A stretch of DNA of 64,000 bases from positions 1 to 64,000 of the forward strand of contig JABDGS010000003.1 of NCBI GenBank assembly GCA_013285915.1, read 5' to 3'. The notes under the pieces are model-generated. The model made no database searches. It was not told where the DNA came from and saw only the letters and a program-made list of their open reading frames with translations. Below are positions 1 through 9,145 of this stretch, one piece after another (position 1 is the stretch's first letter; each line of letters opens with the position of its first letter). The position numbers and the translations under genes are program-made. The DNA is from Bacteroidota bacterium (GTDB lineage Bacteria > Bacteroidota > Bacteroidia > Chitinophagales > Chitinophagaceae).

Positions 1-686
1 CTATTAACAACATTCGCAAGTATATAACTGCGCAGCCTTATGCAAAAAATGTTGATTACATTGACAAAGAGAAGGCAAAACAGATTTGGCTGAAAGACGG
101 CGGCGAGGACTGGAGCAAAATATTAAGCGAAAACCCCCTGCAGGAAAGCATTGATTTTTATGTAAAATCTGATTTTGTTGATAAGGACAGCCTAATTAAG
201 ATATCCAATGCCATTACCACTTTATTCCCGGGCCTTGTGTCTGATGTTCAATACAAAAAAGCGCTTGTCGCCAATATAAATGCCTACGCTAACAGGGTGG
301 GCGTTATATGCCTGGTGATAGCCATAGTATTGTGTATTATAGTTATAATAAGCATTGATAATACCATAAGGCTGGCTATGTTCAGCAACCGCTTTCTAAT
401 AAAAACCATGCAAATGGTTGGTGCAACCCGCGGATTTATTGCCAGGCCAATGGATATGCGGGCATTGTTAAATGGGCTTATAAGCGCAGTAATTGCCATT
501 TTACTGCTTTTTGCTTTTATACAATGGGCTGAAAATATTGTGCCTGAGCTAAAGTTGATACATAATACCCAGCTTACCCTTATTATTTTTGCCGGCATGA
601 TAATAATTGGAGTAACAATGTCTTTGTTCAGCACCCACAGGAGCGTAATGAAATATTTGAGGATGAAGCTGGATGAACTCTATTAA
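1..686 (+). CDS. ftsX: Cell division protein FtsX, 5'-truncated at window edge
   Basis: The frame is open from base 3, so the ORF-track start at 237 is internal and the true N-terminus lies outside the window. FtsX is the membrane half of the FtsEX complex, which couples cell division to peptidoglycan hydrolase activation. The visible part has an extracytoplasmic stretch followed by three hydrophobic segments. Around the second of these is the FtsX-like phrase MQMVGATRGFIARP, which sits in the FtsX/MacB permease fold. The next genes, DUF3098 and uppP, are its usual neighbours in Bacteroidota. The family call is firm; only the length is unknown. Confidence 0.88.
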   Translation, partial: INNIRKYITAQPYAKNVDYIDKEKAKQIWLKDGGEDWSKILSENPLQESIDFYVKSDFVDKDSLIKISNAITTLFPGLVSDVQYKKALVANINAYANRVGVICLVIAIVLCIIVIISIDNTIRLAMFSNRFLIKTMQMVGATRGFIARPMDMRALLNGLISAVIAILLLFAFIQWAENIVPELKLIHNTQLTLIIFAGMIIIGVTMSLFSTHRSVMKYLRMKLDELY

Positions 687-868
687 GGTTTGATGAGCAG
701 CATTAAGATTACAACCACTATGCACCAGGGCGGTAGCGCCTGTTGGAAATGTATAAAAAAAGCCAATTTTTACGGTTTTGGCATTTTATCGGTAATCTTA
801 TGTAATTTTCTGCCCTGCTGCAACGTAACAACATTTTGTATTGTCAACCAATTATTGATTAACTGATT

Positions 869-1288
869 ATGCGTAAATTTTTCTTAATTGTACCAGCCGC
901 AGCGGCGGCCGTTATTTTTTTTACAACATGTAAAAAAAGCGGTTCATCCGTTGATATCCAGGGCACATGGAAAGCTGCTGAAATTAGCGGTCGTAAAGCC
1001 AGCGACCTGGGCTGTATTGCTAATAACGAACTGATCTTTTCCGGCAGCAACTTTAAATTAACGTATGTAGGTGCCGATACCTGTTATTATGTGCAGAATG
1101 GGGTGCGCACTGGTTATATTGGCGCACCGGGCCAGGCAGATCTAACGGGCACATGGGTACTAAACGGCGATGTTATTACCCTTACCTTTTCCGCTGGCGA
1201 CCAGGAAAATTTGTATCTTGTGTCTGACGGCTCAGCAACTGACCTGGAGAGTGATAATATCGACACCCCTACTGTTTTTGTAAGGTAA
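869..1288 (+). CDS. Lipocalin-like lipoprotein
   Basis: This 139-residue protein starts with a hydrophobic signal and a lipobox-like FTTC at about residues 18-21, so it is probably a lipoprotein. After the cysteine comes a small beta-rich domain with the pattern IQGTWKAAE … GADTCYYV … GTWVLNGDVITLTF. This is the usual look of Bacteroidota lipocalin-like domains, in which a GTW motif opens the barrel. The ligand and role are unknown. It stands alone between ftsX and the DUF3098 gene, with a 182-base gap upstream in which I see no other gene. Confidence 0.6.
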   Translation: MRKFFLIVPAAAAAVIFFTTCKKSGSSVDIQGTWKAAEISGRKASDLGCIANNELIFSGSNFKLTYVGADTCYYVQNGVRTGYIGAPGQADLTGTWVLNGDVITLTFSAGDQENLYLVSDGSATDLESDNIDTPTVFVR

Positions 1289-1393
1289 CGACCGACCGGC
1301 CCGATATTTAAGAAAAAATTATTATTTTATCTACGAACTTTTCGTAATTTGCCACCTTAACGGTACAAAAATTATATTGCACCCGAATAAAAA

Positions 1394-1729
1394 ATGACTA
1401 TGGCAGTTAATAAACCAGTAAATAAGCCCGAAATAAAGCCCATGCCCATGCCCAGGCCCATACCAGCCCCTGTAAAAAAGAAGGAGCTTAAACCTCTTAC
1501 GCCTTTATTTACAAAGGAAAATTATATGTGGATGGCTATTGGGGCAGTTATAGTTGCCCTGGGTATGATTTTAATGAGTGGCGGTAAAAACCAGGACCCT
1601 AATACTTTTGATACCAAAGTGGTGTACAGCACTACCCGTATTACCGTAGCACCAATACTGATTGTATTGGGCCTGCTTGTTGAAATATATGCATTGTTTA
1701 AAAAATCAAAGGCGGTTGTAACGGAGTAA
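1394..1729 (+). CDS. DUF3098 small membrane protein
   Basis: The protein has 111 residues: a Pro/Lys-rich cytoplasmic N-terminus (about 45 residues, repeats of PMPMPRPIPAP type) and two transmembrane helices near residues 50-70 and 85-105, separated by a short loop. This matches the DUF3098 family, which sits between ftsX and uppP in many Bacteroidota, suggesting a link to cell envelope or division work. Its biochemical role is not known. A strong hairpin terminator follows 29 bases after the stop. Confidence 0.78.
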   Translation: MTMAVNKPVNKPEIKPMPMPRPIPAPVKKKELKPLTPLFTKENYMWMAIGAVIVALGMILMSGGKNQDPNTFDTKVVYSTTRITVAPILIVLGLLVEIYALFKKSKAVVTE

Positions 1730-1757
1730 TATTACTATTTTATTAAGCTATAATATT

Positions 1758-1785
1758 AAGCGGTGAGTTATCACCGCTTTTTTTA
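1758..1785 (+). terminator. Rho-independent terminator after the DUF3098 gene
   Basis: A perfect 9-bp stem (AAGCGGTGA / TCACCGCTT) with a GTTA loop runs into a tract of T residues. It lies 29 bases past the DUF3098 stop and so ends the preceding transcript. Confidence 0.85.
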
Positions 1786-1812
1786 TAGTTTAGACGCGCT
1801 AAAAAAGAATAT

Positions 1813-2031
1813 ATGGTTGAATGGATTGAAAAAAACACCAGGGTACTGCTACAGCAGCAATTATTGCAATTGTGTGCAAGAGACATTACAGAAGAAAGCC
1901 TGCTAACTATGAAGGGCCTGATTGATACTTTTTTATATAAAAAGGAACAAAAATATGCCGATGAAATGATAGAGGAGTTTGGCTGCACAAGGTATGATTT
2001 TGACGAATGGCTGCACGACCCGGGCAAATAA
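1813..2031 (+). CDS. Small hypothetical protein (72 aa)
   Basis: This short ORF begins with ATG and codes for a charged protein with no signal or membrane segment. The first half looks alpha-helical and Gln/Leu-rich; the second half carries many Lys and Glu and ends in an aspartate-rich tail (YDFDEWLHDPG). I do not recognise the family. Its composition looks like real protein, and it fills the space between the terminator and the uppP leader. The minus-strand ORF at 1743-2027 is probably its shadow. Confidence 0.55.
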   Translation: MVEWIEKNTRVLLQQQLLQLCARDITEESLLTMKGLIDTFLYKKEQKYADEMIEEFGCTRYDFDEWLHDPGK

Positions 2032-2205
2032 CGCTAACCGTTTTTTATAGCTATTGTCTTTTTTAAAAAACTTCCTGGACTGCTGAAACAGGCCAGCGAT
2101 TAATGCGTTTCCATATTCTTAAAAAAATGCTTTTCACGCTTAAATGTGCTAACATTGCAGCAGTTTATTGAAACTATCAGCACCAAATAAAAACCAACTG
2201 GCACT

Positions 2206-3006
2206 ATGAGTATTTTTCAAACTATTATCCTTTCCGTTGTAGAGGGAATTACAGAGTTTTTGCCCATATCCTCCACCGGCCACATGATAATTACCAGCTC
2301 GCTAATGGGCATTGAGAAAGATGCGTTTACCAAGCTTTTTGAAATTGCTGTTCAGTTAGGTGCCATCCTTTCAGTGGTGGTACTGTACTGGAAAAAATTT
2401 TTTGATTTTAGCCGTGGACAATTTTATTTAAAGCTTATAGTAGCCGTTATACCAGCGCTGCTGCTTGGGGCTTTATTCTCGGAGAAAATTGACAACCTGC
2501 TTGAAAGCCCAACTGTTGTGGCAATTGCCTTTGTAGCAGGCGGTGTGATACTTTTATTTGTTGACAATATATTTAAAGCTTCAACAATTGACACAGATAA
2601 AGACATAAGTTTTGGCAAAGGTTTTATTATTGGTATTTGGCAATGCCTTGCCATGATACCTGGTGTAAGCAGAAGCGCAGCAAGCATAATAGGCGGCATG
2701 CAGCAAAAGCTAACCAGGAGGCTGGCAGCCGAATTTTCATTTTTCCTGGCAGTACCAACCATGGCTGCCGCAACCGGCTATAAGCTGTTAAAAGCATACA
2801 AGGCAACCCCGGAAATGCTGAAAGACAAGCATAACCTTATTGCTTTAGGCCTGGGCAATGTTATTGCTTTTATTGTAGCTATGATAGCCATTAAGTTTTT
2901 TATAACCTACCTGCAAAAACACGGTTTTAAGTTATTTGGCTGGTACCGCATTATCGCCGGTATTGTATTGCTAATACTTATTTACACAGGTAAAATTGCG
3001 CAATAA
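2206..3006 (+). CDS. uppP: Undecaprenyl-diphosphatase UppP (BacA)
   Basis: UppP is an integral membrane phosphatase that turns undecaprenyl diphosphate into the monophosphate carrier lipid reused in peptidoglycan and glycan export; extra activity gives bacitracin resistance. The 266-residue length is standard. Two signature regions are present: VEGITEFLPISSTGHM near residues 13-28, with the catalytic Glu and Ser, and PGVSRSAASI near residue 152, with the catalytic Arg. About eight hydrophobic segments are visible. It is probably independent of the upstream terminator-closed unit. Confidence 0.97.
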   Translation: MSIFQTIILSVVEGITEFLPISSTGHMIITSSLMGIEKDAFTKLFEIAVQLGAILSVVVLYWKKFFDFSRGQFYLKLIVAVIPALLLGALFSEKIDNLLESPTVVAIAFVAGGVILLFVDNIFKASTIDTDKDISFGKGFIIGIWQCLAMIPGVSRSAASIIGGMQQKLTRRLAAEFSFFLAVPTMAAATGYKLLKAYKATPEMLKDKHNLIALGLGNVIAFIVAMIAIKFFITYLQKHGFKLFGWYRIIAGIVLLILIYTGKIAQ

Positions 3007-3078
3007 ACTAAGCCGGTTATACAGGAAAAATTGGTTTATCATTTTAAATCATTAATTTTTCGCCCTTAATTAATAAGC

Positions 3079-4401
3079 ATGCAAACTGCTTCAAAAAAGG
3101 TAGTAAACGGCTGGGCCATGTATGATTGGGCAAACAGCGCCTATAACCTTGTCATTACATCAACCATATTTCCTGCTTACTACGACAACATTACAACTAC
3201 CAAAGACACAGCGGGCAATATAATAAGTCATAAAGTAACTTTTTTAGGGTTACAATTTGAAAACGCTTCCTTATACAATTATGCCCTTGCTGCTGCATAT
3301 CTAATCATTGCTCTCTTGTCGCCAATTCTGTCATCTATAGCTGACTACAAAGGCAATAAAAAAAGTTTTATGCGGTTCTTTTGTTATATGGGGAGTTTAA
3401 GCTGTATGTTGATGTATTTTTTTACAAGAGATACTTTAGCATTAGGAATATTCACATGTATAGTTGCAGCTATAGGGTACTGCGGCAGTTTCGTATTTTA
3501 TAACTCATACCTTCCTGAAATAGCCGCTGAAGAGGACCGGGACAGGGTAAGCGCCAAAGGGTTTGCATGGGGATATATAGGCAGCATTATATTACAACTA
3601 ATCTGCTTTGCACTGGTTTTTTCCAACCTCTTTGCCGATGGCACAGTGGCGCCAAGGTTATCATTTTTTTTAACAGGCCTCTGGTGGGCAGGCTTTGCTC
3701 AAATTACTTTTGCACGCCTACCAAAAGGAACGCCAGCTGCCAATTTCGAAAACACCAGCCTGCTGACGCATGGCTTCAAACAATTGGCGAAAGTTTGGAG
3801 CATAGCAAAAAAAATACCGGTATTAAAAAGATTCCTTATTGCTTTCTTATTTTACAGTATGGGTGTACAAACGGTTATGCTCGCGGCTACATTATTTGGC
3901 AGCCAGGTATTAGGCCTGTCCACTACAAAGCTAATAGCCTGCATATTAATAATTCAGGTTGTTGCAATTGGGGGCGCATATTTAATGGCAAAACTTAGCG
4001 ATGTATATGGCAACGTACGTGTACTGATGTTTGTAGTAGTTTTGTGGATTGGCATTTGCATTGCCGCCTACCTTATTACAACAGAGTTAGAATTTTATAT
4101 TGTTGCAACACTTGTAGGCCTGGTTATGGGAGGTATTCAATCCCTGAGCCGGTCTACATATTCTAAAATAATGCCGGAGACACATGATACTGCATCATTC
4201 TTTAGTTTTTTTGATGTAACAGAAAAGATAGCGATAGTAATTGGCATGTTTAGCTTCGGCTTTGTTCAAGAGCTTACAGGTAATATGCGCAACTCGGTAA
4301 TAGCTTTAATTGCCTTTTTTGTAATTGGGTTTATAGGGTTAATATTTACATTAATTGCTCAAAAAAGAAATCCAACAGCAATACCCCAAATGGTAGGTTA
4401 A
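3079..4401 (+). CDS. MFS transporter, UMF1 (Atg22-like) family
   Basis: The 440-residue protein has about twelve hydrophobic segments. It opens with the WAMYDWANSAYN phrase that marks the UMF1 branch of the major facilitator superfamily, related to fungal Atg22 vacuolar effluxers. A second landmark is GGIQSLSRSTYSKIMPE near residue 350. Bacterial members are common in Bacteroidota and are thought to be efflux permeases, but their substrate is not established. It lies 72 bases after uppP and 29 bases before the MBL-fold gene, so the three could share a transcript. Confidence 0.85.
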   Translation: MQTASKKVVNGWAMYDWANSAYNLVITSTIFPAYYDNITTTKDTAGNIISHKVTFLGLQFENASLYNYALAAAYLIIALLSPILSSIADYKGNKKSFMRFFCYMGSLSCMLMYFFTRDTLALGIFTCIVAAIGYCGSFVFYNSYLPEIAAEEDRDRVSAKGFAWGYIGSIILQLICFALVFSNLFADGTVAPRLSFFLTGLWWAGFAQITFARLPKGTPAANFENTSLLTHGFKQLAKVWSIAKKIPVLKRFLIAFLFYSMGVQTVMLAATLFGSQVLGLSTTKLIACILIIQVVAIGGAYLMAKLSDVYGNVRVLMFVVVLWIGICIAAYLITTELEFYIVATLVGLVMGGIQSLSRSTYSKIMPETHDTASFFSFFDVTEKIAIVIGMFSFGFVQELTGNMRNSVIALIAFFVIGFIGLIFTLIAQKRNPTAIPQMVG

Positions 4402-4430
4402 TGGTTAATTGCTAACCAAATTTACTTAAT

Positions 4431-5300
4431 ATGTATCTCCACACAATCAATACAGAACTTTTTAAATTAGACGGCGGCGCCATGTTTGGTGTGGTGCCAA
4501 AGGCCATTTGGAATAAGCTTGTTCCTGCGGATGAGAATAACCTTTGCACATGGGCAATGCGTTTGTTACTGATAGAAGATGGCGATAAACTAATTTTAAT
4601 TGATACCGGCATCGGCAACAAACAGGATGCTAAATTTTTCAGTCATTATTATCTGGATCACCATAACACACTCAATACATCATTACAGGCTTTGGGCTTT
4701 AGCAAGGATGATGTAACAGACGTTATATTAACCCACCTGCATTTTGATCATTGCGGTGGCGCAATTGCGAGGGATGGCGATAAATTAGTACCCGCTTTTA
4801 AAAACGCTGTTTACTGGAGTAATGAACGCCACTGGCAATGGGCCACAAACCCCAACGACAGGGAAAAGGCATCCTTTTTAAAAGAGAATATTTTACCCAT
4901 AAAAGAAAGTGGCCAGCTTAAATTTATACAAACACCTGCAAACGGGCTTGAGCAAACAGGGGTATTGGGGAGTGCCGTATTTAATAAAAATATATCATTA
5001 CGTTTTGTGAACGGCCATACAGACATGATGATGCTGCCCCAAATAAATTATAATGGCAAAACATTGGTGTATGTGGCTGATCTGCTGCCATCTGTTGCCC
5101 ACCTGCCATTACCTTATGTAATGGGTTACGATATGTTCCCGCTTACTACTCTCAATGAAAAAAAATCTTTTTTAAAAGAAGCTGCAGACAACAATTACAA
5201 CTTATTTTTTGAGCACGATGCGGTAAATGAGTGCTGTTCCCTTCACCATACTGAAAAAGGCATAAGGCAAAAGGATACGTTTAGGTTAAGTGAAATATAG
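4431..5300 (+). CDS. MBL-fold metallo-hydrolase
   Basis: This 289-residue soluble protein has the metallo-beta-lactamase fold signature THLHFDHCGG near residue 101, giving the His-x-His-x-Asp-His zinc site. It also has a later metal His in NGHTDMM (about 197), the bridging Asp in YVADLLPS (about 217) and a final His in FFEHDA (about 263). The layout resembles the lactonase / quinoprotein-type MBL enzymes, but the substrate cannot be read from sequence. There is no signal peptide, so it should be cytoplasmic. It converges with the DUF3108 gene. Confidence 0.82.
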   Translation: MYLHTINTELFKLDGGAMFGVVPKAIWNKLVPADENNLCTWAMRLLLIEDGDKLILIDTGIGNKQDAKFFSHYYLDHHNTLNTSLQALGFSKDDVTDVILTHLHFDHCGGAIARDGDKLVPAFKNAVYWSNERHWQWATNPNDREKASFLKENILPIKESGQLKFIQTPANGLEQTGVLGSAVFNKNISLRFVNGHTDMMMLPQINYNGKTLVYVADLLPSVAHLPLPYVMGYDMFPLTTLNEKKSFLKEAADNNYNLFFEHDAVNECCSLHHTEKGIRQKDTFRLSEI

Positions 5301-5377
5301 TTATTTAAGTTAGTCGCGTCTCAATGTTATCGGTAAGCATTTTCTATAAAATGTCAACCAACAATTTCTACCTGTAA

Positions 5378-6169
5378 TTACCTAATGCTTATCAGTGAGC
5401 TTAGCGGGTGGCGCAGGTTACTGTATTGCATCATATCAATTTTAACGCTGCCTACTATAATGGGGCTTTCAATACGCAGCGGTATATGATTTGCATCATC
5501 GCTTACCCATACAGTCATTTTTTCACCTCCCTGGAAAAGAGTACCTTTTACCAGCAATGGCTTAAATTTAATGGCATTAAATTTACCATATTTTGTTTTG
5601 ATAGTCTCTTTACCTAAATAACGTATATACAGGTTTTGTACTTCGTTGTCAAGAAACATGCTAAATGGTACACGATCGTTAACTTGATATTTACTAAAAT
5701 CAATATTACGCGCATAGTATACTGAACTTAATACATCCTGCACACAATTGGGCACCTTAAACACCCCTGCCGTTGTAATAGCGGTATTGGATGTTTGGTC
5801 AAAAGTTACATTCTCATATTTTTTATACCCACCTTCGTTTATGTTGCGTATAAATTTTAATGGCTGCAGGTTTGTCGTATCAAAATAGCTTTCATACCTG
5901 TCCCGCACCTTAAATATCCAGTCGTAACTTGAATTTGATTTACCGTCACCTACAACATGATATACTGTTTTATTATTCAATTTTTCAATACTTGCAGTAA
6001 AAGTCGCCTCGCCTGCATTAACATATATACCAACTACGGAGTAGAAAATATTGAAAGTAATGGTTTCGCCCTGCTGAAAAGCGGTATTACGAATACCGCA
6101 AAAATCATCGCCCGCTGAAAGCCTTACACAAATAAGTAAAAATATGCCGAGGGTTACTAATCGCTTCAC
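5378..6169 (-). CDS. DUF3108 domain secreted protein
   Basis: A cleavable signal peptide (residues 1-20) precedes a mostly beta-stranded domain. Residues 30-250 carry the DUF3108 pattern: GEATFTASI, then DRYESYFD, then a late KMTVWVSDDANHIPLRIE. DUF3108 proteins are exported to the periplasm or outer membrane; their function is unknown. The start codon lies one base from the stop of the upstream flippase-like gene, so the two are very likely co-transcribed and may work together in the envelope. Confidence 0.8.
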   Translation of the reverse strand: MKRLVTLGIFLLICVRLSAGDDFCGIRNTAFQQGETITFNIFYSVVGIYVNAGEATFTASIEKLNNKTVYHVVGDGKSNSSYDWIFKVRDRYESYFDTTNLQPLKFIRNINEGGYKKYENVTFDQTSNTAITTAGVFKVPNCVQDVLSSVYYARNIDFSKYQVNDRVPFSMFLDNEVQNLYIRYLGKETIKTKYGKFNAIKFKPLLVKGTLFQGGEKMTVWVSDDANHIPLRIESPIIVGSVKIDMMQYSNLRHPLSSLISIR

Positions 6170-6170
6170 G

Positions 6171-7163
6171 TTACCTGTTTCTGAAAATTTTAATACTTAA
6201 TACAAATAAGCTTCCTGCAATTGCAGGAATAATTATATTCAACAACCAAATGCCCGCTGCAGTAAACACAATACCACCACTATTTTTGCTTAATATGCCA
6301 AATAACTGCAAACCGGTTTCACCACGTATACCGAGGTCAGCTACAGGTATGGTGGGCAAAACTGCAAGCACCAAAAAAAGAACGCTTGTAGTACAAACAG
6401 CGTCAAACCAGTTTATCTGCACATTAAATATATGCAGCATTAACAGATATTGAACAATAAATACGATAAATCTTATAACAGAAAGCGCCAAAATTTTCGT
6501 TAATTCCTTCCAGTGAAAAGTTTCCAGGCTCTCAATTAAATATTTATACTTGTATACAAACGGAATTTTCTCCACTAATGTTGTGAGCCATGATAACCTG
6601 TAGTATATAAATGCAACAACAACCGCAGTCATAGCAATCATATAGGTCATTGCGGTAACCCAAAATCCTGTAAAACCCTGCGCTTGTGGTAAACCCTGCC
6701 ATGCAGTTTTGTTAAGATAGATCAACCCCGCAAGCCCTGCAACAAGTGTAACCAATATTTGGCTTATGCTGCCAACGGTGGTTACTGCGATTGAACGAAG
6801 GCGGTTGCCCTCTTTCATATATACGATCCGTCCAAAGTAGTCCCCAATACCATTTGGCGCAAACAAGGAGAATGACAGGCCAGATAAAACTGCTTTAACT
6901 GCTGTAAAATAACGCACACTTTGCACCGTTCTAACAAGCATCTGCCATTTCCTGGCCTCTATAGCCCAGTTAATACCCATTAAAATAAACAGGAATATTA
7001 TGTACGGTTTATTTTGTTGTGAAAAAGCCTGCTCAATAAGCTTTTTTGTTTGCTGAAGAGTTGCCTGGTTAGTTAATTTTCGGTAGATAGTTAAGGCCAG
7101 GATAAAAAATAAAATTGGCCCAATTACATAGTTCAGTAATATTTTATACCGTCGTTTTAGCAA
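6171..7163 (-). CDS. Flippase-like membrane protein (UPF0104 / LPG synthase TM region)
   Basis: The 330-residue protein has around eight to nine transmembrane helices and matches the UPF0104 family, which shares the membrane part of lysylphosphatidylglycerol synthase (MprF). Typical landmarks are the GLSFSLFAPNGIGDYFGR stretch near residue 93 and the conserved PVADLGIRGETG near residue 273. Members move lipids or lipid-linked groups across the inner membrane, though the substrate here is unknown. It heads a two-gene unit with DUF3108 and is transcribed away from ruvC. Confidence 0.8.
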   Translation of the reverse strand: MLKRRYKILLNYVIGPILFFILALTIYRKLTNQATLQQTKKLIEQAFSQQNKPYIIFLFILMGINWAIEARKWQMLVRTVQSVRYFTAVKAVLSGLSFSLFAPNGIGDYFGRIVYMKEGNRLRSIAVTTVGSISQILVTLVAGLAGLIYLNKTAWQGLPQAQGFTGFWVTAMTYMIAMTAVVVAFIYYRLSWLTTLVEKIPFVYKYKYLIESLETFHWKELTKILALSVIRFIVFIVQYLLMLHIFNVQINWFDAVCTTSVLFLVLAVLPTIPVADLGIRGETGLQLFGILSKNSGGIVFTAAGIWLLNIIIPAIAGSLFVLSIKIFRNR

Positions 7164-7261
7164 ACAAAATTTTTATCAAACCTACGGCAAAACATTCATT
7201 TTATGTATACCACGGGTAGTTTCCTGTTATAATGCATACAAATTATTACTTTCACCCGCGG

Positions 7262-7825
7262 ATGAAGCAGGATAAAGAAATAATATTAGGCATTGACCCC
7301 GGCACTGTAATTATGGGCTATGCATTAATTGCTGTAGCAGGTAACAGCGTGTCATTAATTACGATGGATGTTTTGAGGCTGGCGTCAAAAAAAGATATAT
7401 ACGAGCGCCTGCAAATGATACACGAAAAAGTGTGCGGCCTTATAACAATGCATAAACCTACTACCTTTGCTATTGAAGCTCCATTTTTTGGCAAAAATGT
7501 GCAAAGTATGCTTAAGCTTGGCAGGGCCCAGGGTGTAGCTATTGCAGCCGCAATGCAATATTCGATAAACGTAACTGAATACTCCCCCAAAAAAGTAAAG
7601 CAGTCAATAACCGGCAATGGCAATGCTGATAAAGAACAGGTTTGGAAAATGCTGCAGCGTATTTTAATGTTGCAGGAAAAGCCGCAATATTTTGATGCCA
7701 CAGATGCGCTGGCAGTGGCATTGTGCCATCACTATCAAACAACATCGCCACTTGGTAAAAAAGAAAAAGGGCTTAAAGGCTGGGGCGATTTTGTTGCTAA
7801 AAACGAGGGCAGGATAAAAAAATAA
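7262..7825 (+). CDS. ruvC: Crossover junction endodeoxyribonuclease RuvC
   Basis: RuvC cuts Holliday junctions during recombination and repair, working with RuvAB. The acidic catalytic residues are in place: Asp in GIDPGT near the start, Glu in AIEAPFFGKNVQS, and the Asp pair in DATDALAVALCHH. I chose the ATG at 7262 because the family starts just before ILGIDPGT; the ORF-track start at 7232 adds ten residues with no counterpart. At 187 residues the length is normal. The downstream membrane gene follows after 11 bases. Confidence 0.94.
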   Translation: MKQDKEIILGIDPGTVIMGYALIAVAGNSVSLITMDVLRLASKKDIYERLQMIHEKVCGLITMHKPTTFAIEAPFFGKNVQSMLKLGRAQGVAIAAAMQYSINVTEYSPKKVKQSITGNGNADKEQVWKMLQRILMLQEKPQYFDATDALAVALCHHYQTTSPLGKKEKGLKGWGDFVAKNEGRIKK

Positions 7826-7836
7826 TTTCCAGTTAT

Positions 7837-8340
7837 ATGCAACCCAATCTACTTAAAAAAATACGGCGCCTCGTTGTGCTTTTTATTATAATGCTTGCCT
7901 TAAGCGGCTTAACAGCCTTCCCGGTATATAGCGAGCTGCACTGGCTAAAGCAATTTAGTATAATGAACAGTAATAACTTTATAAGCAACTGGCTTAATGA
8001 AGTATACAATGCTGTTGCAGATGCACAAGAACACTATCCATTTATATTTTACGGTTTCGACTGGCTGGCCTTTGCGCACCTTGTAATTGCATTGCTTTTT
8101 TATGGTGTATACAAAAACCCTGTGCGTAATAAATTTATAGTTAGCTGGGGCATGTTTTGCTGTATCGCCATTATACCACTGGCCTTTATTTGCGGCCCCA
8201 TACGGGGAATACCTTTGCCACATATTTTGATCGACTGCAGCTTTGGTGTTATCGGTATTATACCTTTATATATTTGCAGAAAATATATAACGCAATTAGA
8301 AGCACTGCAAAAAGCAAACCCAGGCAATAACAATTTTTGA
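7837..8340 (+). CDS. Integral membrane protein of unknown function (167 aa)
   Basis: Four hydrophobic segments are visible, near residues 11-30, 70-90, 103-125 and 130-150. Between the first two lies a hydrophilic loop rich in aromatic and Asn residues. No catalytic motif is recognised. It sits 11 bases after ruvC and one base before the DinB gene, so the three likely form an operon, although that does not give a function. I am sure it is a real gene but not of its family. Confidence 0.7.
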   Translation: MQPNLLKKIRRLVVLFIIMLALSGLTAFPVYSELHWLKQFSIMNSNNFISNWLNEVYNAVADAQEHYPFIFYGFDWLAFAHLVIALLFYGVYKNPVRNKFIVSWGMFCCIAIIPLAFICGPIRGIPLPHILIDCSFGVIGIIPLYICRKYITQLEALQKANPGNNNF

Positions 8341-8341
8341 T

Positions 8342-8824
8342 ATGAGAAACACATTGCTGCAACGGCTGCAATACCAGCCATCGTCGCTGGATATTTCGTT
8401 ACACGGCCTTACAGAAGAACAAGTAAAACTTAAACCGCTGCCCGACAAATGGAGCATTTTTGAAAACCTTGCCCACCTTGCCCGCTACCATAAAGTTTTT
8501 AAAGAAAGGGTTGGGTTAATAACAGGCCCCGGCACGCCGGTATTTCAGCCGTATAAGGCTGATAATGATCCCGCTTTTTTTGAGTGGCAGAAAAAACCCT
8601 ACGGCCAGTTAATGGATGATTTTTATACTGACCGCGCTGAATTAAACAAGCAATTGGCTGCACTTACTGAAGAGCAATTGCAGGGCACTGCACGGCACCC
8701 AATGTATGGATTATTGAATATGGAAGGCTGGACGGAAATGTTTTTGTTGCATGAAGCGCACCATTTTTTTACCATTATTAAGCTTGCGGCAATGGTTGTG
8801 CCAGGTGAAGTGATCGGGCGATAA
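8342..8824 (+). CDS. DinB family protein
   Basis: The 160-residue protein shows the DinB/YfiT four-helix pattern: DISLHGLTEEQVKLKP and DKWSIFENLAHLARYH near the N-terminus and a C-terminal WTEMFLLHEAHHFFTI. The three histidines (in AHLA, HEAH and HH) match the metal-binding triad of the superfamily. Members are metal-dependent enzymes acting on thiols or other small molecules; the exact substrate is unknown. It starts one base after the stop of the preceding membrane-protein gene. Confidence 0.85.
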   Translation: MRNTLLQRLQYQPSSLDISLHGLTEEQVKLKPLPDKWSIFENLAHLARYHKVFKERVGLITGPGTPVFQPYKADNDPAFFEWQKKPYGQLMDDFYTDRAELNKQLAALTEEQLQGTARHPMYGLLNMEGWTEMFLLHEAHHFFTIIKLAAMVVPGEVIGR

Positions 8825-8879
8825 TTGGTATTTGAAGCACAATAACTATTATAATGTTTTGAATATTTTAGGGCCTTTA

Positions 8880-8907
8880 TTTGAGTTGATAATATTTTGT
8901 ACCTTTA
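8880..8907 (+). promoter_or_regulatory. Candidate Bacteroidota promoter of the toxin module
   Basis: TTTG at 8880-8883 and TACCTTTA at 8900-8907 resemble the -33 and -7 (TAnnTTTG) boxes of the Bacteroidota primary sigma factor, with a spacing of 16 bases, slightly short. The start codon follows about 20 bases later. This is a motif match only. Confidence 0.4.
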
Positions 8908-8926
8908 GTATGTAAATAATTATTTA

Positions 8927-9145
8927 ATGTCAGAAGTATATCATATAAGAGCTAAAAAGGACTATGCCGTAGCGCTTCTCGAATTGCTACGAAAGGATGA
9001 TGCCATTGAAGATTTGGAACTGAAACAATTTGAGTTATCCGATTCTCAAAAGGTGGCTGTTGATAAAGAAATAAAGTTAATATCCGAAAATCCGGGTTAT
9101 CTTCAGAAGTGGGATGATATAAAACAACGGTTTAAAATATCTTGA
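8927..9145 (+). CDS. Putative antitoxin of a ParE/RelE-type module
   Basis: This 72-residue acidic protein has the charge pattern and size of the antitoxins that precede RelE/ParE toxins in Bacteroidota. It shows an N-terminal MSEVYHIRAKKDYAVALLELL segment and a C-terminal helix that would wrap the toxin (PGYLQKWDDIKQRFKIS). Its stop codon overlaps the TTG start of the next gene (TTGA), which implies translational coupling. No DNA-binding fold is obvious. The call rests mainly on the partner gene. Confidence 0.72.
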   Translation: MSEVYHIRAKKDYAVALLELLRKDDAIEDLELKQFELSDSQKVAVDKEIKLISENPGYLQKWDDIKQRFKIS